Below, in pieces: positions 50,130-59,064 of a stretch of DNA of 64,000 nt. Position numbers and translations under genes: made by a program. The stretch's first letter is position 1; the number at the start of each line of letters is the position of its first letter. This DNA comes from DASVHS01 sp035468985 (GTDB lineage: Bacteria; Acidobacteriota; Thermoanaerobaculia; Gp7-AA8). The stretch spans positions 18,059 to 82,058 of the forward strand of contig DATISF010000069.1 in the NCBI GenBank assembly GCA_035468985.1, in the 5' to 3' direction. The notes beneath the pieces are model-generated. The model had not been told where the DNA came from, did no database searches, and saw nothing but the letters and a program-made list of their open reading frames with translations.

Positions 50130-53100
50130 ATGAAAACTCGCGGAAGACGGCCCATCTTCTCGCCCACGGCTGCGCTCTCGCTGTTGAGCGTGTGCTTGGC
50201 GATCCCCCTGGCCGCGCAATCGATCTTCACCGTCGCCGGCGGCGGCTCGACGAACCAGCAGTCGGCGACCGCGGTCACCCTGCGCGATGTTCGCGGCATC
50301 GCGGTCGATTCGGCCGGCAACATCTACTTCTCGGAATCTGACGGTCACGTCGTCCAGCGCGTCGATCCGAAGACCGGCCTGATCAGCGTCTACGCAGGCA
50401 ACGGCGGCGGAACCTTCGGCGGCGACGGCGGACCCGCCGTTCGCGCCGCGCTCAAAGGACCTCGAGGCCTAGCCTTCGACGCGGACGACAACCTCTACAT
50501 CGCCGATCACGACAACAATCGGATTCGAAAAGTCGACAGGCAGACCGGCACCATCACGACGATCGCCGGAGTCGATACGCCTCCCGGCGGAGGAGACAAC
50601 GGACCTGCCAGGGACGCGTTCGTGTTCGGTCCGACCGGTGTGACGTGGCACGACGGCAGCCTCTACATCGTCCAGGACCCTTACAACGCGAATGTCGTCC
50701 GGAAGATCGATGCCAAAGGCATCATCAGCCTCGTTGCCGGCATTGGCCAGGAGGGATTCAGTGGCGACGGCGGTTTGGCAACGCAAGCTGCACTCGGATC
50801 GCCGGGCGGCGTCGCGATCGATGCCAACGGTAACATCTACATCGCCGACAGCTCGAACAATCGCGTGCGCCGGGTCGATGCCACGACCGGAAACATCGAA
50901 ACCGTCGTCGGCAACGGGCAAAACTCCGACGAAATCGGCGACGGCGGTCCCGGTACCAGCGCGACGCTCTTCTATCCGAGGGCGGTCGCGTTCGACGCGG
51001 CTGGAAAGCTGTACATCGCGGACACGTATCACAGCCGCGTGCGCAAGTACGATCCGGTCTCGAAGATCATCACGACAGTCGCCGGCAACGGCGATTACGG
51101 CGGCGGCGACGGCAACGTGGCGACGGAAGCCGGCCTTTACGCGACCATGGCCATCGCATTCGATCGTGCTGGAAACCTTTTCGTACAGGATGGCTCGAAC
51201 TCGAGCATTCGCCGAGTGGACGCCACGACGCAGATCATCACCACGATCGCCGGCGGCGGCACGTTCGTCGGCGACGGCCTGACCGCCACCAGCGCGATTT
51301 TGAGCGCGCCCCGAGGACTGGCCCTCGACAAGAGCGGCAATCTGTACATTGCCGACGCGGGTCACACGCTCGTTCGCAAAGTCGACGCGACGACGCACGT
51401 GATCTCCACATTTGCCGGCATCGTCAACACGTATTACGGCGACATCCAGGACGGGATGGACGCCACCGCCGCCGCTGTCGGAGGCGTCATGGACGTCGCC
51501 GTCAACGACGCCGGCGAGGTGTTCATCGCCAATCCGCACGGCAACAGCATCTTGAAGGTGGATACAGCCGGAAAGATCAGCAAGGTTGCCGGCGGCGGTT
51601 CACCGGCTGATGGAATCGGCGACGGAGGCCCGGCCACTGCCGCACAAATTTTCCCACGCGGAATCGGGCTCGACGCTGCGGGCAATCTGTACATCACCGA
51701 TACCGATGCATACGAAACCATTCCTCACCATCGGATCCGCAGAGTGGATGTTCAGACAAAAGTGATCACGACGATTGCCGGCGGGTCGACGCCCGGCTTC
51801 GCCGGCGACGGCGGAGATGCCAAATCGGCGCTGCTCGACAGTCCTGACCAGGCCATCGTCGACGCCACCGGCAACATCTTCATCGCCGACAGCGTAAACG
51901 GCGCGATCCGCCGCATCGATGCGAAGACGAACATCATCACGACCTACGCAGGCCGGGGAAATCCTGCGGACGGAATCGGAGACGGTCTGGTTGCGACGAG
52001 CGCAGACCTGTATCCGCTGCACATGGCGCTCGATCGCTCGACCGGCGATCTCTACGTCGCCGATATGGTTCATCAGCGGATCCGAAAGATCGACGCCAAG
52101 ACGCAGATCATCACGACGATCGCCGGCACCGGAGAGAACGGAGGGGACTTCGGCGGTGACAATGGACCCGCCCTCGCCGCGAAGCTGAATCTGAGCGACG
52201 AGCTCTCCGGGATCGTGGTCGATCGCGCGGGCAACGTGATTCTCGCGGACACCGTCAACCATCGCGTTCGCGAAGTGTTCGCGTGCACGAACGTCGCGGC
52301 ACCCGCTCTCAAGAGTCCCGCCAACGGAGCGACAAACGCGCCGACCGCGCCGGCATTGTCGTGGGACGCTCCGGCGGGAGCGTTCCGCTACGACGTCTTC
52401 CTGGACACGATTCCGAATCCGGCGCGGCTCGTCGCGTCCGACATCGACAAAACGAGTTTCACGCCGTCGAATCTCGCTCCGAACACCGTCTACTACTGGT
52501 CCGTGAAAGCGAAAGGCGACGCCTTCTGCCCGACTGTCTCCACTGCGACGTCGGCAACGCAGTCATTCACGACCGCAGCCGGCCGCTGCGCCGCGGGTCC
52601 GTTCGATCTCATCGCGCCCGCGGACGGCGCGACGAACGTCACCGGCGTCGTACTCTCGTGGCAGCCGTCAGCCGGCGCGGCTTCGTATGACGTCTACTTC
52701 GGCAACGTGAACCCGCCGCCGTTCCTCAGCAATGTCAACGCCACATCGCTCACGGTGTCTCCGCGCACCGGCACGAACTACTGGACCGTCATCGCTCACG
52801 CGTCCTGCGACGCCACGCAGACCGCATCGACGCCCGTTCGCTCGTTCACTCCCGCTTCGACGGGCACCTGCACCGGGAACGCCTCGGTCACGCTGGTCGC
52901 TCCTCCCGCGGGCGCAACGGGTGTCGCCAGCAGCGTCGATCTGGCCTGGCGCGCCGACACATGCTCCGGCGCACCGTTCGACGTCTACCTCGGCACGCAG
53001 AACGATCCGCCGCTGCTCGCGACGAACGTCTCATCGACGACGCAGCACATCGATTCGCTACTTCCCTCCACGACGTACTACTGGAAGGTCACCGGCAGCA

Positions 53101-55793
53101 ACGTGAACGGCGGCCGAGTTTCGTCGGCGGTGGCCAGCTTCACCACTCGCAGTTGCGTTGCTCCCGAAAAGACGATCATCACATTCGCCCCTGCGAACGC
53201 GGTCGGCGCCGGCTCGACCTACACCATCATCTGGCAGACCGCCTCAGGCCTCGATCCGGATGGCGGATATCTCGTCGAGCGCTCGACGTCCCCCACGTTC
53301 GCGGTCGTGGAATCGCAGGTGACGCTGTCCGCGGCGGCGAGTTTCATCGCCGGAAATCCCGGCACGTACTACCACCGTGTGCGCGCGCTTCCCTCGTGCG
53401 ATCCGTCGAAGAGCGCGCCACCGTCGGACGTTGCCCAGGTCGCGGTGACATCGGCGAAGCCGAACGTCGTTTTCACCGTCCAACCAACAGCCGTCGTCAG
53501 CGCCCTCGGCGATCGGCTCGAGGACAAGCGCGGATCGTTCACGCTCGAGAACATCGGGTCGGCCGTCGTCAACGTCAGCATCGGCCGGACCGAGATCAAC
53601 AACTCTCCTCCGTTCTTCACGATCATCGATCCCCTTGGCAACGACGTATTTGTCACGCTCGAGCCTCGCAAGCCGCGCACGTTCGAGATCCGTTACTCCG
53701 GCCCGAGCAACACGGTCGCCGGCTCGTATCAGGGAGTCATTCAGGTCGCCGGCGGCGGACTCCCCGTCATTCCCTACGCCTTTGTCGAGCTTCGCGTCGG
53801 CGAGGCCGGCGGCGCGGTGCCGCAATTCCTCGTCAACGGTGTTCCATCGGAGTACCTGTCGCTGCCGGGACGCGGCGGAACGACCGACGGAACGGCGACG
53901 GTATCGATCCGCAACAACGGCACGACGCCGATGGAACTGGCGTCCGAGGTGGGTCCGGAGGTGTGGCTGGTGCCGGAACGGGGATGGAACGGAACGCCGA
54001 TCGCTCCGGGTGCGACGCGCACGGTGAATCTCAATACCCGACGGCTGTTTGCGCCGAATGGCTCTCCCCTTCCGCGCTACACGTATTTCACCGTGCGGAC
54101 GAAAGAGGGAGCGTCGGCGCGGCTCCTGGTCCAGGACAACGATGCGGTCGCTGTGACGCGCGGGCGCACGATCGCGCTCGGCGCTTCGGACCGCTCGTTC
54201 ATCGTGCCCGAAGTCACGAGTCGCACGACCGGCGGCGGATCCGTGATCGCATCGCGAATCCGGCTGACGAACGCCGGCACGGACGCGGTGACGACAGATC
54301 TGATCTTTACACCGGCGGCGACCGACGGATTCGATGCATCGGGCGTGAGGCGCACAGTCGTGGTCGCACCGCCGAATGACGTCGTCACTCTCGTCGATCC
54401 GCTGACGCAGTTGATGGGACTGAGCCGGCCCGCGAGCGGCCAACTCGAGATCCGCATTCCGAATCAGCGCCTCGGCCTGATCGCCGTCAACGCTGCAACC
54501 GTTTCGATCGACGGCAACGCGTCGGTGACGATGCCTCTGGTCAACCGCCTCGATGGTGCGCGCGGTAGTGAGGTTCAGTCACTGCTCAATGTCGTCGAAG
54601 ATGCCGCGACGACCACGTCGCTGGTGCTTGCGGAAACCTCGGGTCTCGGCGACACGACCGTCCGCGCAACGCTCTTCGATTCCGCCGGAACGCGGAAGGG
54701 TGATTCTTCGATCAGCCTGCGACGATACGGCTATGCGCGCATCGACAACATCGCCGGCACGCTCGGCGGTGGCTCGACTCTCAGTGCGGGCCGGATCGAG
54801 CTGGCCGTCACGAGCGGCGCGGGCTCGGTGATCGGCGTGGCGATCGTCCGCGACCGATCGTCCGAATCAGGAGCCTCGTTCGTCAGCACACCGACTGGCG
54901 CCGGCGCGGCGGTGGCGCCGATCCTCGGCGCATTTGCGGAGGTCGCGACCGGCATCAAGACAACGGTCGTTCCTGTGATCGGCTCGCCGTCATCGACTGG
55001 CGCGGCACCCTCTTACCAGACATCTCTGACCTTGAGTGCGGCAAGCGCGACATCTGTCGACTTCAAGATCGTGCTCAAGAGTCTCACCGGCGGTAACCTC
55101 GCTTCGCTCGATCCGATTCGGGTGTCGCCGCTGGTTTCTGTCGTCTTCAATGACGTGATGAAAGATCTGTTCAACCAGCCGTCCGCGGCTCAGGGCAGTC
55201 TCTTCATCGACGCGCCCGCCGCGGGAAAGATCTCGGCCGTTCTCCAGTCGGCGGGCAATCCGGCGGCGCATCACGCTCCGTCGTCCGTGATTCCCGTCTC
55301 CAGCGTGCTGTCAGAGCTGGTCACGAGCGGGACTGCCTCGATGCAGCGTCCGCTCTTCTTCGATGGCCTCGAGCAATCGACCGACTCGACACGCGGCAGC
55401 CGATGGCTGTTGATGCTGAACGAGATCGGCGGCGCCGAAGGACAGGTGCGGGTGCTGCTGTTCGAGGCTGGAAATCGTTCCAGCGCGATCGCGGAGAAGC
55501 AGCTCCCCATTCGCCCCTACGAGCAGATGACGCTCGACACGGTCTTCGCCGCCCTCGGACTCGACGCCGCGGACAGGAAGAAGGATCGGACGAACGTCGG
55601 CGTGACCGTGATCGCCACGGCAGGATCGGCTCGCGTGACCGCATCCGCGATCTCGATCGACAATCGCACCGGCGACACGAAGGTGTTCCCGCTGACGCCG
55701 AGCGTCGGTTCGGCAACGCCCGGCGGCATCAACTTCACCGCTGTTCCCACGGCACCGCCGTCGGGAGGGAAGCGCCGCGCCGTCCGGCACTGA
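50130..55793 (+). CDS. Giant secreted NHL-repeat and fibronectin-like protein
   Basis: 1887 residues with a signal peptide ending near 'LAIPLAAQS'. Residues about 35-720 contain about 12 NHL repeats ('GPRGLAFDADDNLYIADHDN', 'SPGGVAIDANGNIYIADSSN'), each followed by an 'IITTIAG' and 'GDGGPA' spacer, forming one or two beta-propellers. Three or so fibronectin-type domains follow (about 725-1060; 'VYYWSVKAKGDAFC'), then an Ig-like region and a long C-terminal part (about 1300-1880; 'IASRIRLTNAGTDAVTTDL', 'GRIELAVTSGAGSVIGVAIV') of unassigned beta-rich character. No enzyme motif. Propellers of this type bind proteins or glycans; a role in attachment or extracellular scaffolding is inference. Confidence 0.85.
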   Translation: MKTRGRRPIFSPTAALSLLSVCLAIPLAAQSIFTVAGGGSTNQQSATAVTLRDVRGIAVDSAGNIYFSESDGHVVQRVDPKTGLISVYAGNGGGTFGGDGGPAVRAALKGPRGLAFDADDNLYIADHDNNRIRKVDRQTGTITTIAGVDTPPGGGDNGPARDAFVFGPTGVTWHDGSLYIVQDPYNANVVRKIDAKGIISLVAGIGQEGFSGDGGLATQAALGSPGGVAIDANGNIYIADSSNNRVRRVDATTGNIETVVGNGQNSDEIGDGGPGTSATLFYPRAVAFDAAGKLYIADTYHSRVRKYDPVSKIITTVAGNGDYGGGDGNVATEAGLYATMAIAFDRAGNLFVQDGSNSSIRRVDATTQIITTIAGGGTFVGDGLTATSAILSAPRGLALDKSGNLYIADAGHTLVRKVDATTHVISTFAGIVNTYYGDIQDGMDATAAAVGGVMDVAVNDAGEVFIANPHGNSILKVDTAGKISKVAGGGSPADGIGDGGPATAAQIFPRGIGLDAAGNLYITDTDAYETIPHHRIRRVDVQTKVITTIAGGSTPGFAGDGGDAKSALLDSPDQAIVDATGNIFIADSVNGAIRRIDAKTNIITTYAGRGNPADGIGDGLVATSADLYPLHMALDRSTGDLYVADMVHQRIRKIDAKTQIITTIAGTGENGGDFGGDNGPALAAKLNLSDELSGIVVDRAGNVILADTVNHRVREVFACTNVAAPALKSPANGATNAPTAPALSWDAPAGAFRYDVFLDTIPNPARLVASDIDKTSFTPSNLAPNTVYYWSVKAKGDAFCPTVSTATSATQSFTTAAGRCAAGPFDLIAPADGATNVTGVVLSWQPSAGAASYDVYFGNVNPPPFLSNVNATSLTVSPRTGTNYWTVIAHASCDATQTASTPVRSFTPASTGTCTGNASVTLVAPPAGATGVASSVDLAWRADTCSGAPFDVYLGTQNDPPLLATNVSSTTQHIDSLLPSTTYYWKVTGSNVNGGRVSSAVASFTTRSCVAPEKTIITFAPANAVGAGSTYTIIWQTASGLDPDGGYLVERSTSPTFAVVESQVTLSAAASFIAGNPGTYYHRVRALPSCDPSKSAPPSDVAQVAVTSAKPNVVFTVQPTAVVSALGDRLEDKRGSFTLENIGSAVVNVSIGRTEINNSPPFFTIIDPLGNDVFVTLEPRKPRTFEIRYSGPSNTVAGSYQGVIQVAGGGLPVIPYAFVELRVGEAGGAVPQFLVNGVPSEYLSLPGRGGTTDGTATVSIRNNGTTPMELASEVGPEVWLVPERGWNGTPIAPGATRTVNLNTRRLFAPNGSPLPRYTYFTVRTKEGASARLLVQDNDAVAVTRGRTIALGASDRSFIVPEVTSRTTGGGSVIASRIRLTNAGTDAVTTDLIFTPAATDGFDASGVRRTVVVAPPNDVVTLVDPLTQLMGLSRPASGQLEIRIPNQRLGLIAVNAATVSIDGNASVTMPLVNRLDGARGSEVQSLLNVVEDAATTTSLVLAETSGLGDTTVRATLFDSAGTRKGDSSISLRRYGYARIDNIAGTLGGGSTLSAGRIELAVTSGAGSVIGVAIVRDRSSESGASFVSTPTGAGAAVAPILGAFAEVATGIKTTVVPVIGSPSSTGAAPSYQTSLTLSAASATSVDFKIVLKSLTGGNLASLDPIRVSPLVSVVFNDVMKDLFNQPSAAQGSLFIDAPAAGKISAVLQSAGNPAAHHAPSSVIPVSSVLSELVTSGTASMQRPLFFDGLEQSTDSTRGSRWLLMLNEIGGAEGQVRVLLFEAGNRSSAIAEKQLPIRPYEQMTLDTVFAALGLDAADRKKDRTNVGVTVIATAGSARVTASAISIDNRTGDTKVFPLTPSVGSATPGGINFTAVPTAPPSGGKRRAVRH

Positions 55794-55810
55794 CGCGGCG
55801 CTTCGCTCAC

Positions 55811-56548
55811 TCACCTCTTTCGCGCCACAAGGATCAGCCGCGGCGAACCGAGCCGGAATGGGTCACGCTCGAGAGACGAGTACGTCCCCTCGATCACAAA
55901 CCCCGAGGTTTCGAACATTTCTCGCAACTCGGCGACCGTGAACACTGATGTACTGGCTGTCTTCTTCTCGCGTTGATCACCTCGAATGAACGTGTATTCG
56001 ACGTCGAGGCGGCTCCCGGCGATGTCGTACGACGCGGAGCTGAGAAACAGAATGTCGGCGACTTCCATCCAACGGCGTTGTTGCAGCGCCGGGAGGAGCG
56101 ACTCGGCGGTCGCGCCCGTATCGAGGACGAACGAGCCGCCGCTCTCGAGCGCGGACGCAACCGCCGCGACGCAATCCTTCGTTCCCGCTCGGCCGATGTA
56201 TCCGAAACTGTTCCCCATGCAGATCGCGCCGTGGAAGCGCCCACGCCAGGGCAGATCGCGCATGTCACGCCGCTGCCAGTCGACCGCGACGCCCGCCGTC
56301 TCCGCCGTTTTTCTCGCCATCGCGAGAAATGCCGGCGAGAGGTCGACGGCGGTCATGCCATAGCCGGCGCGGCTCAGAGGAATCGCATGACGGCCGGCGC
56401 CGCAGGCGAGGTCGAGGACTTCCCGTCCGTCAGGCGGCCCGAAGACGGCCTTCAGAAAATCGATGTCATCGCCGGCCGGAGGAGCGGCCGCCGTCCAGAA
56501 ATCGACGGCCACGCCGTCGAAGAAATCGCGAAACCATTCGTTGTCCAC
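55811..56548 (-). CDS. Class I SAM-dependent methyltransferase
   Basis: 245 residues. SAM motifs: 'EVLDLACGAGRHAIPLSRAG' (motif I), 'MTAVDLSPAFLAMARKTAE' (acidic loop) and 'FHGAICMGNSFGYIG' (motif IV region). The 'GNSFGYIG' signature and 'VEYTFIRGDQREKKTASTSV' resemble small ubiquinone-type/UbiE-like methyltransferases of unknown substrate. The 3' end lies 17 bp from the convergent NHL-repeat gene. Confidence 0.9.
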   Translation of the reverse strand: MDNEWFRDFFDGVAVDFWTAAAPPAGDDIDFLKAVFGPPDGREVLDLACGAGRHAIPLSRAGYGMTAVDLSPAFLAMARKTAETAGVAVDWQRRDMRDLPWRGRFHGAICMGNSFGYIGRAGTKDCVAAVASALESGGSFVLDTGATAESLLPALQQRRWMEVADILFLSSASYDIAGSRLDVEYTFIRGDQREKKTASTSVFTVAELREMFETSGFVIEGTYSSLERDPFRLGSPRLILVARKR

Positions 56549-56930
56549 GTGAGTTCTCCATTCTCGTCAGGCGACACGAATGCCACGATCCGCGTCGCGG
56601 GCGGATGGGAGGGAGCGGACAACTCAGATGGCGGCGTTTCTCAGAGGCAGGTCCGAGGGGAATTGTACCGCGTCGATGTCTGGCGTGCGGAGTTGACGCG
56701 TCGATCGGGCGGACATACTTTATGGATATGACCAACGTCCTGCACCGCACGCCTTTGGTCAGCCGTCCCCGCCTGCATCGCCTCCATCAGCGCTTCTGGG
56801 CATCGCAGACCTCGGTCTGAGACCGCCCGAGCGTTGCTTCCCCTGAACCGTGTCTTTCCACGCGTGAGCTACGCCTGTGGGAGGCAGCCCCCGGGTGGCC
56901 TTTGCGTCACCCGTGTCGAAGGAGGCTGTC
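56549..56930. other. 382-bp gap; one 31-codon ORF and a structured leader
   Basis: Between the divergent methyltransferase and SPFH genes there is no convincing gene. An ATG at 56728 opens a 31-codon frame to 56820 ('TNVLHRTPLVSRPRLHRLHQ'), Arg/His-rich, without a ribosome site; it might be a leader peptide or noise. An AT-rich stretch near 56713-56727 (ATACTTTATGG) could be a -10 region. The last 80 bases form the leader described separately. Confidence 0.3.
56859..56915 (+). promoter_or_regulatory. Structured 5' leader of the SPFH-domain gene
   Basis: CACGCGTGA (56859-56867) pairs with TCACCCGTG (56907-56915), 8 of 9 positions, enclosing a GC-rich region with a smaller GCCT...AGGC hairpin. 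It ends just before the AAGGAGG site at 56919-56925. I do not recognise a known riboswitch. It could control access to the ribosome site. Confidence 0.3.
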
Positions 56931-58910
56931 ATGGTTGCGTTCATCACGGTTTCACAATTCCTCTGGGCCGTTGCAATCGTGCTCGCGCTTGCCGCGTCCA
57001 TGGTTGCGGTGCAATCACTGCATCGGATCGGTCCCGACCAGGTCGGGCTGGTCACCAAGCGAGCGTCCTTGCGCCGACTTGCGAACGATGATCCCATCGC
57101 GTTCGACGGCGAAGCCGGATACCAGGCCGACTTGCTGATGCCGGGAGTTCGCTGGAAATCGATCCTGCTTTATCGCGTGGAGAAGTTCCCCTGGGCTCAG
57201 GTTCCGGCCGGCGAGATCGGTGTGGTCATCGCGCAGGTCGGCCGGCCGCTGCCGATCGGAGCGAAGTCCGCCGTGTACCGCGAAAAATTCGGCGACTTCA
57301 GCGACGTACGTGCATTCGTCGAGCACGGCGGACAGAAGGGCGTGCAACGGCCCGTTCTGCCTCCCGGCACTCTCCTGCCGATCCACCCGATCGCCTTCCT
57401 CGTGATCACGAAAGAGCGCGTGTTCGGCCGCCCAATCTCGGCGGAACTGCAAGGCCAGCGCGCGTTGTCTCCACGCTCGTTCGGCCTCGACGCCCATCAA
57501 CTGGATGTCGTCCGGATCGAACCGGAGCGCGATGACGACGGCGAGATCACGGACATGATCGGCATCGTCACGACGTACGAGGGAGATCCGCTGCCGGCCG
57601 GCGACATCGCCAATCGCATCGGCGGCTTCTCCGACATCGAGGCGCTGGAGGCCGAAGGATCGCCCGACGCTCGCATCATCGAGGCGGTTCTGGGCAGCAA
57701 GAACGACGCCCACAACAACTACCAGGACTTCCAGCGGTTTCTCGACCGCGGCGGCAGGATCGGTCTGCAACACGATCCCCTGCTGTACGGAGGCTACACA
57801 CTGAATCCATTCCTGGTCAGCGTGGAGAGAGTTTCGATGCTGGTGGTTCAGCAGGGACAGGTTGCGGTCGTCAAGTCTTTCGTGGGACTTCCGACGAAGG
57901 ACACGTCCGGCAGCGAATTCACGCACGGAAGCCTCGTGCGTCCCGGACATCGCGGAATCTGGCAGGAGGCGCTGCGTACCGGGAAGTACGCGATCAATCC
58001 GCGCTGCTATCAGGCCGAGATCGTGCCGACGTCCATCCTTACTCTGAACTGGGCCAACGCCGTATCGCAGGCACACAAGCTCGATGAGCGTCTGCAGCAG
58101 ATCGAAGCGAAGAGCCGCGAGGGCTTCGTCTTCAAGATCGATCTGCAGGTGCAGATCCATGTTCCCGACACCGAAGCGCCCTATGTGATCTCGATTGTGG
58201 GAACGATGAAGAATCTCGTGAACGAGGTGCTGCAGGCAGCGGTTGGCAATCACTTCCGCGACAAACTGCAGAGCATGCCGGCCATCACATTCATCGAGAC
58301 CCGCCAGGAAGTGCAACAGAAGGCGCTGGCGCACATCAAGGAGCAGTTGTCACAGTACCGCGTCGCCACGAAAGGCGTGTACATTCAGGACGTCGTCCTG
58401 CCGGCCGACATGGTCGCGGTGCTCACCCAACGCGAAATTGCCAGCCAGGAGATTGAGACCTTCCAGCGCCAGCAGGAAGCACAACGCGTCCGCATCGAGA
58501 TGGAGAAAGCGAAGGGGACCGCGGACATGCAGGCCCGTCTCGCACAATCGCAAGTCGGTGTGGACATCAAGACCAATGAGTCTCTGGCGCGAAAGGCGGA
58601 GGCGGATGGTGAAGCGGAGTACATCCGCGAAACCGGACGCGCGCGAAGCGCAGAGATCGAGGCGGTTGGTCTCGCGCGCGCAAAAGGCTACGACGCGCAG
58701 CAGACCGCCCTCGGCCGCGAGGCCACGGCGATCGTCAATGCCATTGAGGCCCTCGGCCGGATGAGCGGACGCCTCGTGCCGGAGGTCCTGTCGATCAACA
58801 CCAACGGCGGCGGCACGGGATCGCTCGAAGGCGTGGCATCGACGCTGATGTCGTATTTGCATTCAGCGACATCGAATGATGCGAAACGCGCTCAGGACAC
58901 ACGACACTGA
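56931..58910 (+). CDS. SPFH/band-7 (flotillin-like) membrane protein
   Basis: 659 residues from the ATG at 56931 with an AAGGAGG site. One N-terminal membrane helix (about 4-28). Residues about 40-460 contain SPFH-type beta-rich segments ('VPAGEIGVVIAQVGRPLPIG', 'VERVSMLVVQQGQVAVVKSF', 'RPGHRGIWQEALRTGKYAIN', 'KIDLQVQIHVPDTEAPYVIS'). Residues about 470-610 form a long coiled coil rich in Glu/Ala/Lys ('RQQEAQRVRIEMEKAKGTAD'). The protein is longer than typical flotillins because of an extra N-terminal SPFH-like region. Such proteins oligomerise and organise membrane microdomains or regulate proteases. No NfeD gene is adjacent. Confidence 0.87.
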   Translation: MVAFITVSQFLWAVAIVLALAASMVAVQSLHRIGPDQVGLVTKRASLRRLANDDPIAFDGEAGYQADLLMPGVRWKSILLYRVEKFPWAQVPAGEIGVVIAQVGRPLPIGAKSAVYREKFGDFSDVRAFVEHGGQKGVQRPVLPPGTLLPIHPIAFLVITKERVFGRPISAELQGQRALSPRSFGLDAHQLDVVRIEPERDDDGEITDMIGIVTTYEGDPLPAGDIANRIGGFSDIEALEAEGSPDARIIEAVLGSKNDAHNNYQDFQRFLDRGGRIGLQHDPLLYGGYTLNPFLVSVERVSMLVVQQGQVAVVKSFVGLPTKDTSGSEFTHGSLVRPGHRGIWQEALRTGKYAINPRCYQAEIVPTSILTLNWANAVSQAHKLDERLQQIEAKSREGFVFKIDLQVQIHVPDTEAPYVISIVGTMKNLVNEVLQAAVGNHFRDKLQSMPAITFIETRQEVQQKALAHIKEQLSQYRVATKGVYIQDVVLPADMVAVLTQREIASQEIETFQRQQEAQRVRIEMEKAKGTADMQARLAQSQVGVDIKTNESLARKAEADGEAEYIRETGRARSAEIEAVGLARAKGYDAQQTALGREATAIVNAIEALGRMSGRLVPEVLSINTNGGGTGSLEGVASTLMSYLHSATSNDAKRAQDTRH

Positions 58911-58914
58911 ACTT

Positions 58915-58946
58915 TGCGGCGGCCGCGGATGGATGCGGCCGCCGCA
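58915..58946 (+). terminator. Perfect 12-bp GC hairpin after the SPFH gene
   Basis: TGCGGCGGCCGC (58915-58926), an 8-base loop, GCGGCCGCCGCA (58935-58946), beginning four bases after the stop codon. It is followed by TGTT only, so the T-tract is poor, but stability and position favour a transcription terminator between the SPFH gene and the next. Confidence 0.6.
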
Positions 58947-59064
58947 TGTTCCCGTGCTGCACGGATCACGCCGGCCGCGCCACACCGCAGAGTGATTGTC
59001 CCCACATCGTCGATCACTGCTGCCGATCCATACTGCAGGTTCATCCCTGCCAATGGAGGTGCGC

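Noticed and set aside
50130..52300. CRISPR-like periodicity
   Set aside because: The spaced similarity is protein-level NHL repetition with codon variation; there is no constant DNA repeat with unique spacers.
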